This document shows, piece after piece, positions 23,871 through 33,831 of a stretch of 64,000 nucleotides of DNA. The notes under the pieces are model-generated. The model did not search any database. It was not told where the DNA came from and saw only the letters and a program-made list of their open reading frames with translations. This DNA comes from Methanooceanicella nereidis (GTDB lineage Archaea > Halobacteriota > Methanocellia > Methanocellales > Methanocellaceae), in NCBI RefSeq assembly GCF_021023085.1, contig NZ_PGCK01000009.1, forward strand, positions 1 through 64,000, given 5' to 3'. Positions within the stretch are counted from its first letter, which is position 1. The number at the start of each line of letters is the position of its first letter. A program made the position numbers and the translations under genes.

Positions 23871-24875
23871 TTAAGGCGATAATCCGCCTGTCCATAGCCC
23901 CGTCCTCTCGTCAAGCCCGAACATGATATTCATGTTCTGTATGGCCTGGCCGGACGCGCCTTTTACCATATTGTCGATCGCGGATACGACCACTATCCTG
24001 TCCGTCCCCTGGTCGATCTCGAAAGCGATATCGCAGAAGTTCGAACCCCTGACCGCTGCCAGTGACGGCTTGTTCATCCGTACGAAATACTTGCCATTAT
24101 AGAACTCTTCGTAGATAGCCGATACTTCATCAGAGGTCAGCTCCTGGTTCACGAATATATGGGCCGTGGTCAGTATTCCTCTCGTAGAAGGCACTATGTG
24201 CGGGGTGAAGCTGGTCTTTACGCTTTCGTCGAACGCCTTTAGTTCCTGTTCGATCTCCGCCCTGTGCCTGTGCCTGGTCAGATTATAAGGATTCACGTTC
24301 TCGGCAACGTTGGGATAATGTGTCACCGGGGAGGGGTCCTGTCCCGCGCCTGATATGCCGGTCTTGGAGTCGAAGACGGCCCTTTCCACGACACCTGCAG
24401 CCACCAGCGGGGCTGCCGCAAGTATCGCACCGGTCGGGAAGCATCCGGGATTACCTACAAGCATGGCATCGCGCACTTCGGGATGTATCTCAGGGAGCCC
24501 GTACATGTTCTCTCTCGGGTCCTCATGCTTTTTCCCGTAGACTTTTTCAAATATTTCCACGGGCAGCCTGTAATCGGCGCTGAGGTCAATTACTCTTGTT
24601 CCGCCTCCCAATAGTTCGGGGACGACTGCCATCGCGGCCCCGTGAGGCACTGCCGTAAATACCACATCACACTTTTCGGCGATCTGTGAAGGGTTTACAT
24701 CCTCGAAACAGAGGTCGACAAGGCCCTTAAGGTTAGGGTGCGCCGTATCGATCGGCTTGCCTGCCTGTTTCCTCGATGTCACGACCACGATCTCTGCCTT
24801 CGGGTGAAGAGAGAGAAGCCTCAACAGTTCGCCGCCCGTATACCCGGTGCCGCCAATAATGCCTACTCTTAACAT
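23871..24875 (-). CDS. argC: N-acetyl-gamma-glutamyl-phosphate reductase
   Basis: A 334-residue NADPH-dependent reductase of arginine synthesis. An N-terminal Rossmann motif is present (GIIGGTGYTGGELLRLL, residues 5-21). The catalytic Cys is in GNPGCFPTGAIL (~145), and a His lies in PHIVPSTRGI (~215). Length and motifs are those of the standard enzyme. It is the first gene of the argC-CBS-argJ-hisS operon. Its promoter lies in the short AT-rich gap 24876-24920 before ribL. Confidence 0.95.
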   Translation of the reverse strand: MLRVGIIGGTGYTGGELLRLLSLHPKAEIVVVTSRKQAGKPIDTAHPNLKGLVDLCFEDVNPSQIAEKCDVVFTAVPHGAAMAVVPELLGGGTRVIDLSADYRLPVEIFEKVYGKKHEDPRENMYGLPEIHPEVRDAMLVGNPGCFPTGAILAAAPLVAAGVVERAVFDSKTGISGAGQDPSPVTHYPNVAENVNPYNLTRHRHRAEIEQELKAFDESVKTSFTPHIVPSTRGILTTAHIFVNQELTSDEVSAIYEEFYNGKYFVRMNKPSLAAVRGSNFCDIAFEIDQGTDRIVVVSAIDNMVKGASGQAIQNMNIMFGLDERTGLWTGGLSP

Positions 24876-24920
24876 GTATCCTCCAGATAATACATATAAT
24901 ATTAGAAAATATAATGAATG

Positions 24921-25364
24921 TTATGGGTCGCTTTCGCGTATCTTTTGCCGGATATGCCTGCTGGACGCGTAAGGCGACGGGTCAGACCTGTCGATCCTGA
25001 CGACCTCAGCACGAATACCCTGTTCCTTAAGCTTTTTTTGCAGCTCTTCCTTATCCCAGTGCTGGTTGAATCCCAGTGCTATGATGTCCGGGTCGATCTC
25101 GCGTATGGGTTTGAACATATCTTCATCGCTGCCCAGGATCGCGCAATCCACGCATTTTAACGACCTGACCATGAACAGCCTTTGCTCCTCCGGTATCATT
25201 GGCTTGCGCTTATGCTTTATCGTGCTATCCCTGGCGACTATTACGTATAGTACGTCTCCAAGCCGTTTAGCCTCACTGAGATATAACACATGGCCCGGGT
25301 GTAATATGTCGAACGTCCCGGTCGCCACGACCTTTTTCAGACTACGCACTCTCCTGCTCTTCAT
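24921..25364 (-). CDS. ribL: Archaeal FAD synthase (CTP/ATP nucleotidyltransferase)
   Basis: A 147-residue nucleotidyltransferase with the family signatures TGTFDILHPGHVLYL (HxGH, residues ~15-29) and a KMS-like region near SPSPYASSRHIR (~132). Archaeal RibL makes FAD from FMN and ATP. The distinctive DPDIIALGFNQHWD stretch matches RibL rather than glycerol-phosphate cytidylyltransferases. The gene overlaps the 3' end of the JAMM gene by 23 bp, so translation is coupled. A few residues at the N-terminus may not be used if a later start is taken. Confidence 0.88.
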   Translation of the reverse strand: MKSRRVRSLKKVVATGTFDILHPGHVLYLSEAKRLGDVLYVIVARDSTIKHKRKPMIPEEQRLFMVRSLKCVDCAILGSDEDMFKPIREIDPDIIALGFNQHWDKEELQKKLKEQGIRAEVVRIDRSDPSPYASSRHIRQKIRESDP

Positions 25365-25755
25365 CGACTACCTGCAGCTCGATGATCTTACCTGACGGGT
25401 CATAGCATACCCAGTCTTTTTCTGTATATGGATATGCGACTATTATGTTATAAGGCCCTTTGCACCCGAACATGTTAAGGTCCGCGCTCGAATACCTCAG
25501 ATCGTGCACCGGGTGGCTGTGGACCGAGCCTACTATGGACAGGTCCAGCGGCATCATGTCGAGCAGCATCCTGGCGGACGTATCGTTCGAAGTGGTCCCG
25601 GGCACCAGAATGACATCCGATATTACACCTTTTGTAGCCCTCAATAATCCGGCGAACTCGTTCGGGTGTGTGGACCGGCTCACCTCAAGTATCAAATTCA
25701 ATGTCTCTGCAGATATGCCTGTCACTCGTTTTTTTCCGGATGCCATCAGTATCAC
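25342..25755 (-). CDS. JAMM/MPN-domain metalloprotease
   Basis: A 137-residue Mov34/MPN domain with the zinc motif HSHPVHDLRYSSADL (HxHP...S..D, residues ~81-95) and an upstream Glu (EFAG, ~33). JAMM enzymes cut isopeptide bonds of ubiquitin-like proteins, which in archaea are SAMPs, or release sulfur carriers. The active-site set is complete, so it should be active. It heads a two-gene operon with ribL. The link to flavin synthesis is unexplained. Confidence 0.85.
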   Translation of the reverse strand: MILMASGKKRVTGISAETLNLILEVSRSTHPNEFAGLLRATKGVISDVILVPGTTSNDTSARMLLDMMPLDLSIVGSVHSHPVHDLRYSSADLNMFGCKGPYNIIVAYPYTEKDWVCYDPSGKIIELQVVDEEQESA

Positions 25756-26084
25756 ATTAAGTCATATGAAGTTTGTCACATTTACGCATTTTTCGTACTT
25801 AAGATTAATCATGCGGTATGAAATAACAGGACGTTATTTGATTTTTGTGTACATAACGGATACAATGTTTTAAAACGGAAATAATCCGGATTTAAAAATT
25901 GCGAATATGCCATACTTGTAGCTTAATTCCATTATTGGCAGATCATAGGATCGACACGGTGCCATCTGCTTATCATTTACAAATTTCAAATATATAATAA
26001 TCATACGAAAATTTTTATAAACTATATAAGTAATGTATATAAATACCAAGCGCTTATATTAACATAATAAGGGGATGGATAGGG
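25756..26084. promoter_or_regulatory. Divergent promoter region, JAMM operon / receiver gene
   Basis: A 329-bp AT-rich gap without a convincing reading frame. On the plus strand, TATATAAATA-like sequence at about 26035-26045 lies ~40 bp before the receiver gene. A similar AT-rich block on the other strand precedes the JAMM gene. No repeat or RNA structure was recognised. Confidence 0.5.
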
Positions 26085-26483
26085 ATGAGAAGCATTTTAC
26101 TGGTAGATGACAATATCGAACTGGTAAGCCTTTACAAACGCGTGCTCGTCATGATGGGCGGGTATACGATAGCAGGCATTGCGCATAGAGGCGATGACGC
26201 GATAAAGCTATACAGGGAAATGAAGGTAAAGCCCGACCTTATCATAATGGATGTCAACATGCCCGGCATTGACGGTATTTCTGCAGCTGACGAGATCCTG
26301 AGATATGGGGGATGCAAGACAAAAATATTATTCGCGACCTCTGACTACATATACAATAAAGACCTGCCCCCGGAACTTTCCGGATCGTGTATAATCCAGA
26401 AGCCATTTTCAATATCGGAGTTCCTCCAGGCAGTGAAAATGTGCATAATGGAAAAACCGGAGACAGAGATCATCGCTTTGTAA
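26085..26483 (+). CDS. Stand-alone response regulator
   Basis: A 132-residue CheY-like receiver: acidic pair DDN at residues 7-9, phosphoacceptor Asp in IIMDVNMPG (~56), switch in ILFATSDY (~85), Lys in IQKPFSIS (~105). It has no output domain. A G-rich ribosome site (GGGGATGGATAGGG) lies just upstream of the ATG. No kinase is nearby, so its partner must be elsewhere; the resemblance to the receiver at 10001-10408 suggests the same kind of network. Confidence 0.9.
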   Translation: MRSILLVDDNIELVSLYKRVLVMMGGYTIAGIAHRGDDAIKLYREMKVKPDLIIMDVNMPGIDGISAADEILRYGGCKTKILFATSDYIYNKDLPPELSGSCIIQKPFSISEFLQAVKMCIMEKPETEIIAL

Positions 26484-26611
26484 CCCGGTCTAAAATACCG
26501 GTAATTCACTATTTTATCATATGCCGGTCATTCCTGTGCTGAACACGAAAAAAGCGCACATAAATAAAAAGATATATATCGACTAAAATACACGATACTT
26601 TGGTCTTATAA

Positions 26612-27874
<1,263 letters not shown>

Positions 27875-27924
27875 CCGTACATTACGGTCCCTTTCATTCT
27901 TTTTTAACTGGATGTTCTATCGCC

Positions 27925-28810
27925 ATGTACCATAAAGCGCACGAAGGCGAACAAGGTACACCAGTTTCCACCACGAAGGGCGCAAAGGCGAATAAGGACC
28001 ACAAATTTTTTAAGTATATGTTAATCTTCTAAAAAGTCCTTTGAGTACCCTCGAGCCCATAGAGCGCTCCCATGAAAAACTTTTAGATGGTTTCTTTTAA
28101 AATGGACATATTACATCTGTTCTGTGATTGAGTTCTGGCGTTGTTCCTGTCGGATGGCAGGTAGACACGTAACCTCACAGAAACACGGAAACACAAATTT
28201 TTTTATATGATCTTTTAAGATCTCTAAATCACAAAAAATGCTCACCAAATCACAAAGGCTCTAGTATCACCGTCAACGCGCTAAAGTCTCAAATGCACGG
28301 CTTAATGCTCGAAGTGCTCTAATCCACTAACGCTAAAACAAGACCCGAAGATTCTCCAAGGCACTAAAATTTAATATCCCGGTTTGTGTATCCCTGATCC
28401 CATCAAGGATTATATCGATCATGTAAGCGTCAACCGTGCAATTAAATTTTCGTGCCCTTGGAGAATCTTCGGGTCTTGTTTTAGCGTTGGTGACTTAGAG
28501 AGGTTGGTGCGTTGAGCCGAGCGTTAGAGGTGTTAGAGCATTGACGGTGATACTAGAGCCTTTGTGATTTGGTGAGCATTTTTGGTGCTTTTTGAGCTCT
28601 TAAAATATCATATAAAAAATTTTTGTGTTTCCGTGTTTCTGTGAAATTACGTGTCTACCTGCCATCCGACAGGCACAACCATAAAAAACTTCATCTTAAA
28701 GACCGGGTAAGTACGACACGTTCTTTCATTCTTAAAACCTGAGCAATACCCCGCTCATCAAAGATTTCGTGGTGAAAAATAGTGGACCTTCGAGCCCATA
28801 GAGCGCTTTA
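27925..28810. repeat. Giant imperfect palindromic element A (non-coding)
   Basis: The core 28146-28673 is a long inverted repeat. CCTGTCGGATGGCAGG at 28146 pairs with CCTGCCATCCGACAGG at its right end; CACAGAAACACGGAAACACA pairs with the complement near 28640; CTAGTATCACCGTCAACGC (~28261) and the ACAAGACCCGAAGATTC segment (~28338) pair with 28464-28555. The central spacer is ~70-80 bp. Outer parts carry the AAGCGCACGAAGGC module and AT blocks shared with copies C and D. An 18-bp direct repeat (TCGAGCCCATAGAGCGCT) is at 28051-28068 and 28790-28807. The whole matches element B at 53 kb in reverse. Short frames inside are not conserved, so it is DNA- or RNA-structural, probably mobile. Confidence 0.88.
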
Positions 28811-28818
28811 CAATGAAC

Positions 28819-29061
28819 TTAGTCTTCTGACGGCAGTACATCTTCACGGCCGCAGAGAACATCATCAACTACTTTTAAGTTAACAAGAAGATCATCCAGC
28901 GTCGTTAGCATTGAACCCAGACTGTCAGAACTAACAGTGGTGATGACTCTGCCTTTTTCAGGCACTGTCTTGATATTTTCCAGGTTGTCCACGCTGATGG
29001 CGCGGGAAGTGAGTTCCGCGTTATCGGTCTCGATGACCATATACGCCCTACACTTTACCAC
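28819..29061 (-). CDS. pcc1: KEOPS complex subunit Pcc1
   Basis: An 80-residue Pcc1 homologue, the small dimerising subunit of KEOPS, which makes the universal t6A modification on ANN-decoding tRNAs. The typical pattern of an N-terminal strand, the central helix and the C-terminal SLGSMLTTLDDLL helix is visible. Length is standard. Its start overlaps the 3' end of the DHH gene by 14 bp, and both lie downstream of the S15 gene in one operon of translation-linked functions. Confidence 0.85.
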   Translation of the reverse strand: MVKCRAYMVIETDNAELTSRAISVDNLENIKTVPEKGRVITTVSSDSLGSMLTTLDDLLVNLKVVDDVLCGREDVLPSED

Positions 29062-30346
29062 TTAACTGCCCCCTCACAATCCTGTTGACAGCGTTAAGGA
29101 ACTCCAGTTCCTGGCCGGCGGGTATTGAAGCGCCGGACGCAATGTTATGGCCGCCGCCGTTGCCTCCAACGGCTTTTGCGCCCTCGCGGACCGCGACTGA
29201 AAGGTCCAGGCCGTTCCTTATTAGCTCTGCAGTGCCTCTTGCCGATATTTTGATCTTTCCATTCTCCCGGTTAAGGACTATGACAGGCTTATCCGTCATT
29301 ACATAGCGGATAACCGTCGAGGCTATGGCACCGGTGACATCGCTGCTTTCTATATCGATGTAACGTAGAGAGCCCATATCTTTTATACGGCCTATTGCGT
29401 CGCTAAGGGCATCCAGGATCTGCCGGGAATAGTCAAACCTCTTTGACTCTGCTTGGGCCATAGCGGACTCGTCTCTCAGGCATATCGACAGCCCCAGTGC
29501 AGGCTCATCCATTTTGCCGCATGAATTAACCGTATTAGTAAAATCGTAAATATCTTTAATGAGTTCCTTGTTCAGGAGATAAACGTCCCCGAACAACGCC
29601 TCTAAAGAATCCGGCGGGGATCTTTTAAGCAGCATTTGGGATAGCGCGCTGCTGAGACGCTTAAGGTCTTCACCGTTGAGCGTCTCAATCTTTCCGGATA
29701 GTTGCAGTTCGCTTAAAAATTTCACGGTATCTTTGTGACTTCCCGAAAAATCAAAATAAGGATCTATGGAATATTCAAGGACTTTATCAAGGTCCCCTCT
29801 GCCCAGCTTTAAGCCTTTTTCTACTGAGATCACGCCGCTTTTGATCGCTTCGTCTAGAATGTCCTTGTTGGGACCGATCATCTTTTGCTTATCGCCTATG
29901 GCGCCGGATATCGCAAGTCCTGCCAGGTCTACGTTGTCCCCGAGTATCCTTGCCAGAGAATAGGTGACGCCGGAAGCGGATACCTCTATCGCACCGTCCA
30001 GTCCCAGCATGTGAGGATTTACCTGAATGTTCTTATGCTCGCCATGAGGGACGTGATGGTCAAGGATCACGGCATCGAACATATTTACAATATCGGGATG
30101 CCCGGAACCCATGTCACAAAAAATGACGGGCTCTGACGGATCGAGCTTATCGATGATAGAATGGTCAAGGTTGCTGATAATGGTCGCTTGAAAATTAATG
30201 TTAAGGCGCTGTAAGGCCTGACATATAATTCCACAAGCTGTGATCCCATCAGCATCGTGATGGGACACAACTCGTATGAATTTATGTTCTTTGATCTTTT
30301 CCGCTGCAGGTTTCGCGATACCGGAAAGTTCAGCGAGCTTTGACAT
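29048..30346 (-). CDS. RecJ-like DHH/DHHA1 phosphoesterase
   Basis: About 432 residues of the DHH superfamily (archaeal RecJ/GAN-like). Metal motifs are SHHDADGITA (~32-41), CDMGSG (~92) and LDHHVPHG (~107), with a C-terminal DHHA1 motif in GGNGGGHNIASGASIP (~405). Such proteins are 5'-3' exonucleases and partners of the GINS-MCM replication complex in archaea. The open frame begins at 30427 inside the S15 gene; ATG 30346 is the true start. It sits between rpsO and pcc1, an arrangement I recall as common in euryarchaea. Confidence 0.88.
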   Translation of the reverse strand: MSKLAELSGIAKPAAEKIKEHKFIRVVSHHDADGITACGIICQALQRLNINFQATIISNLDHSIIDKLDPSEPVIFCDMGSGHPDIVNMFDAVILDHHVPHGEHKNIQVNPHMLGLDGAIEVSASGVTYSLARILGDNVDLAGLAISGAIGDKQKMIGPNKDILDEAIKSGVISVEKGLKLGRGDLDKVLEYSIDPYFDFSGSHKDTVKFLSELQLSGKIETLNGEDLKRLSSALSQMLLKRSPPDSLEALFGDVYLLNKELIKDIYDFTNTVNSCGKMDEPALGLSICLRDESAMAQAESKRFDYSRQILDALSDAIGRIKDMGSLRYIDIESSDVTGAIASTVIRYVMTDKPVIVLNRENGKIKISARGTAELIRNGLDLSVAVREGAKAVGGNGGGHNIASGASIPAGQELEFLNAVNRIVRGQLSGKV

Positions 30347-30365
30347 CGCGATCCCGTTTGAAGCC

Positions 30366-30824
30366 TTATCTCGATATAAGGATCTCTGCGGTTGCCGGGG
30401 AGTATACCCAGTCCATCGGTAATACACCGGATGCGTGGTAGTATTTTACGAGCCTTCTTATCTTAGACTCGGTAAGCTGTAAAGCTCTCTTGTTGTGAAG
30501 ATCGTGGTGGTTCTCGGCAAGGTGCTTGTGCAGGCCGATAGCCTTCTTTATGAGGTTCGTCAGGTCTTCCGGTAACTTGGGTCCGACGTTGTTTTCCTTC
30601 AGGATCTTTGATACTTTCTTGCCTGTGACCTGCTTTATGTCAGGAACGCCATACTTGTCCCTTAAAGTTATGCCGATCACGCTGGTCGGAACGTTCTGGG
30701 ACGCCATGCCCGTAACTAACTTCTCTACTTCTTCCTTCTTCATTGTTAACCATGCGGGAGAGGCTTTCCTTACAGGCTTTGTTGATTTTGCCCTTCCCTT
30801 TCTGCGAGTATGCATTTTAGCCAT
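30366..30824 (-). CDS. rpsO: 30S ribosomal protein S15
   Basis: A 152-residue archaeal/eukaryal-type S15, larger than the bacterial form because of its basic N-terminal extension ([17 protein letters not shown]). The RNA-binding core helices and the family-typical [20 protein letters not shown] stretch are intact. The ribosome site GAGGG lies 6-7 bases upstream. It is the first gene of an operon with the DHH phosphoesterase and pcc1. Confidence 0.95.
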   Translation of the reverse strand: MAKMHTRRKGRAKSTKPVRKASPAWLTMKKEEVEKLVTGMASQNVPTSVIGITLRDKYGVPDIKQVTGKKVSKILKENNVGPKLPEDLTNLIKKAIGLHKHLAENHHDLHNKRALQLTESKIRRLVKYYHASGVLPMDWVYSPATAEILISR

Positions 30825-31280
30825 AATAACCCTCTAATAATCTTAAATTTTTTAATATCTCTGTATAGTGATGAATTTACAGTTCAATACGTGGCGAAGA
30901 TGTAGTTTAATATGTGGCCTAGCATATATAATTTTTGCCAGAGAACGAGCAATAGGACCAATACCGGGACATAATTTTATCATACATGCCGGGTCATTAT
31001 GCTGATCACGTTTATACGACTATGAATTCTAAGCTGTGTATCCAGTAGCTCACTTGTGCGTACGATCATTGTCGAATATTAATGTGAAGTAATACGCTGC
31101 ACATCGATATGATACGCTACCTGCCCGACCATTAACATACTACACGACAATAAATGTTTTAACCATCATACGGGACACTGCACCGGGTTGACAAACGTGA
31201 AAAGCAGATGGAATATTGGAGAGCCGGGATATTACCTGGCTCATTTCCTGTACCCCCTACTTGAAGCGGACAAAAATAGC
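30825..31280. other. 456-bp intergenic region without a gene
   Basis: It lies upstream of rpsO and downstream of the agmatinase gene. AT-rich sequence near 30840-30860 fits the rpsO promoter. The rest has mixed composition, a few loosely similar TACG/ATACGCT-like words, and short reading frames with no family resemblance or ribosome site. I see no RNA gene. Confidence 0.45.
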
Positions 31281-32159
31281 TTATATATTTTTAGCCTGCT
31301 GCATCGACTTCCATTTCGCCGCTATGAATTCCCTGATCAGCTTTGCGCCAAGGACGGATGTCACGTCGCCGCTATCATATTCCGGCGATATCTCCACGAC
31401 ATCAAAGCCCACAGTTCTCGGTGCGAAGTGCCTGATGACGGTCCTGACCTGCCTCGGCGTCATGCCGAAAGGCTCAGGCGTCCCCAGACCAGGAGCATAT
31501 GCCGGGTCGATGGCATCCATATCAAGTGAAAGATAGATCCTGTCACAGCCAGCCAGATAGCTATCGGCTTCCTCAAGGATCGAATCTATGCCCATGGAAT
31601 CTACCTGGTTCGCGGTGAATACTTTAATGGAGTCATTCTGTCTGATATAGTCCCATTCTTCCTTCGGGCCGCTCCTTATGCCTATCGAGACATATTTATC
31701 GGCCAGGTCCTCGATCACATGCCGCGATACGCAGGCATGGCTGTGCTTGACGCCGCCATATTCCGGCCTCAGGTCACAGTGGGCATCCATTACGACGAAC
31801 CCTATCTTTTCATTGTAGGCTTTAACGCAAGGATAGGTAAGCGAGTGCTCTCCGCCCATCATGATGGGTATTTTGCCCGCTTTCACTATCTCCGAAGCGC
31901 GCTCGTACACGACCTCGAGAGTCTCATCCACGTTGACATAGGTATCACAGTCGCCCATATCGTGTATGGGGACGTCATCCAGATCGACGTCAAGGTCCTG
32001 GTTATATGTCTCGAAGTTGTAAGATACTTTCCGCATAGTCATCGGCGCCCATCTTGAACCCATCCTGAAGGATGAGGTCCTGTCGTAGGGCACGCCGTAG
32101 ATCACGAACTCCGCTTCGTCAAATGACTCGTTCGCCTCGGCGAAAAGATTAAGGTTCAT
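31281..32159 (-). CDS. speB: Agmatinase (arginase/ureohydrolase family)
   Basis: A 292-residue ureohydrolase. All binuclear manganese motifs are present: GGEHSLT (~103), DAHCDLRPEY (~123-132; the canonical form is DAHxD) and SLDMDAIDP (~211-219). The Glu in VEISPEYD (~258) binds substrate. It should turn agmatine into putrescine and urea. It lies 20 bp downstream of the aIF5A gene in the same operon, and aIF5A needs a polyamine (spermidine- or agmatine-derived) for its hypusine-type modification. The function is therefore strongly supported by context. Confidence 0.92.
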   Translation of the reverse strand: MNLNLFAEANESFDEAEFVIYGVPYDRTSSFRMGSRWAPMTMRKVSYNFETYNQDLDVDLDDVPIHDMGDCDTYVNVDETLEVVYERASEIVKAGKIPIMMGGEHSLTYPCVKAYNEKIGFVVMDAHCDLRPEYGGVKHSHACVSRHVIEDLADKYVSIGIRSGPKEEWDYIRQNDSIKVFTANQVDSMGIDSILEEADSYLAGCDRIYLSLDMDAIDPAYAPGLGTPEPFGMTPRQVRTVIRHFAPRTVGFDVVEISPEYDSGDVTSVLGAKLIREFIAAKWKSMQQAKNI

Positions 32160-32179
32160 AGTTTTTTATCCCTGCAGGA

Positions 32180-32563
32180 TCATCTCATCTGGATCTTCAT
32201 CTTGCCCATGCTGGAGATGTACTGTATCTCCTCACCCTGGACGACCTTGTCCTTTAAGTCCTCTGGTATTGGAAGCTCGAAGGTCGAGAAATCAGAAGTA
32301 TCCATGAGCTGGGCTACGTCGCCCGATATGGAAAGTACCTGTGCGGACTTTCTCTCTACGACCGGCACATATATCCTTGCGCTGACCGGCTGGACAATGG
32401 ACCTCTTGGATCCGTCGAATATGCCGACTGCATCAACTCTTGCCTTTGCTGCACCGTGCTTTCCGGGCTTGGAGTGCTGGACCGACACTGCGACACATGG
32501 TTCTTCATCGATCAGTAAGTACTTTCCTTCCTTAACGCTACCCAATTCTGATTGCTGCTTCAT
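32180..32563 (-). CDS. Translation factor aIF5A
   Basis: A 127-residue archaeal IF5A. The modification loop SKPGKHGAAK (residues ~31-40) holds the Lys that becomes deoxyhypusine or hypusine. The N-terminal SH3-like and C-terminal OB domains are complete. It helps ribosomes through difficult peptide bonds. The ribosome site GGAGG precedes the ATG. The following gene encodes agmatinase. Confidence 0.95.
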   Translation of the reverse strand: MKQQSELGSVKEGKYLLIDEEPCVAVSVQHSKPGKHGAAKARVDAVGIFDGSKRSIVQPVSARIYVPVVERKSAQVLSISGDVAQLMDTSDFSTFELPIPEDLKDKVVQGEEIQYISSMGKMKIQMR

Positions 32564-32947
32564 TGAAATTTCCTCCGTGATTTATTAACATTAATAAGCA
32601 TTGAATAGATCTAATATCCAATTTCAAAGGCCTTGACCACTCTTTTAATAACAGTAGACAAAGCCGGCTAGGCTAACTATTAACACAATCCCGTATAAAT
32701 ATTTAATGCAAGTATCGATAAGTAAGCCCATAAAGAAATAAGTTTAGCGTCTTATTATACTTTTATCGCAAATGTAGCAAATAACTGGATATCCATTAAA
32801 TACTTAAAAAGCGGAGAAATATAGAGTTCGTCCTTTGATCGATAAGGGAGCTTTAATCATAAATACCTCAATCCAAATGTTAAACCGCAAAGAGAATATA
32901 GCCCATAAGCGCAAAATATTTACCAGCACTAAATCAAGGTTACTTTC
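32564..32947. promoter_or_regulatory. Divergent promoter region, aIF5A / NAD kinase
   Basis: A 384-bp AT-rich region between diverging genes. TATA-like stretches occur near 32690-32710 (minus strand, for aIF5A) and near 32870-32920 (plus strand). A ribosome site AAGGTT precedes the NAD kinase ATG. No other gene or structure was seen. Confidence 0.5.
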
Positions 32948-33766
32948 ATGAAAGCGAATTCGGTCGGCATTATCACAAGGCTTGATGTTAAGGACCCGAA
33001 GAACATCATTTCGTCCTTCGTCAAGCACTTATCATTTAAGGTAAAGATATTTGTCGATCCGGTGACTGCCGCAATGACAGGCATAAAGGATGTCACCGAG
33101 GTCGATGAAATGTATGCTGACCTTATCCTTATTTTCGGCGGCGATGGCACGATATTGAGAACTTTACAGCTACTCCCGAAGCCGACACCGATACTCGGGA
33201 TAAATATGGGCGAGGTAGGGTTCTTAACAGTGGTTGACCCGGAAAGCGCTTTTTACATGATCGATGACATTATCGAGAACTTTGAGATCGTGGAAAGGTC
33301 AAGACTTGCCGTAAAGCTGAACGAGTTCGAGCTTCCGAGCGCGATGAACGAGGCGGTCATCATAACCTCCAGGCCGGCAAAGATATCGAGGTTCAGGATA
33401 TATATTGATGATAAGCTTATGGAAGATATTCGCGCCGATGGTGTTGTCATAGCTACGCCGACGGGCTCTACTGCCTATGCCATGAGCGCGGGAGGGCCGA
33501 TAGTCGATCCCCGTGTCAACGCTTTCATAATCGTGCCGCTCGCGCCGTACAAGCTCTCGGCAAGGCCGTGGGTAGTGCCCGCATCCAGCGAGATAAGGCT
33601 GGAGCTGTTAAGGGAAGAAAAGGAGTCTATGGTGGTCATCGACGGGCAGTACACCGCAAATATCACGAAAAACGACGTACTGACTTTTACGAAATGTGAG
33701 TCGCCAGCCATTTTCGTAAAGTTTGGCGACAAATTCTATGACCTGGTCAGGGAGAAACTAACATAG
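32948..33766 (+). CDS. nadK: NAD kinase
   Basis: A 272-residue NAD kinase that makes NADP from NAD. The signature FGGDGTILRTL (~residues 64-74) and the second motif ADGVVIATPTGSTAYAMSAGGPIV (residues ~164-187) are intact. The size fits the archaeal enzyme without the inositol-phosphatase domain found fused in some thermophiles. It is a single gene, transcribed divergently from the aIF5A operon, and converges on the Bax1 gene. Confidence 0.93.
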   Translation: MKANSVGIITRLDVKDPKNIISSFVKHLSFKVKIFVDPVTAAMTGIKDVTEVDEMYADLILIFGGDGTILRTLQLLPKPTPILGINMGEVGFLTVVDPESAFYMIDDIIENFEIVERSRLAVKLNEFELPSAMNEAVIITSRPAKISRFRIYIDDKLMEDIRADGVVIATPTGSTAYAMSAGGPIVDPRVNAFIIVPLAPYKLSARPWVVPASSEIRLELLREEKESMVVIDGQYTANITKNDVLTFTKCESPAIFVKFGDKFYDLVREKLT

Positions 33767-33831
33767 ATCATCATGAGATAAAACGGACCTTAATAAGCCA
33801 GGTCGTTTCAAATTATGAGCGTTTTTCCGTA

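Noticed and set aside
26485-26501. CCGGT...ACCGG hairpin after the receiver gene as terminator
   Set aside because: The stem is only 5 bp and no T-run follows on the plus strand.
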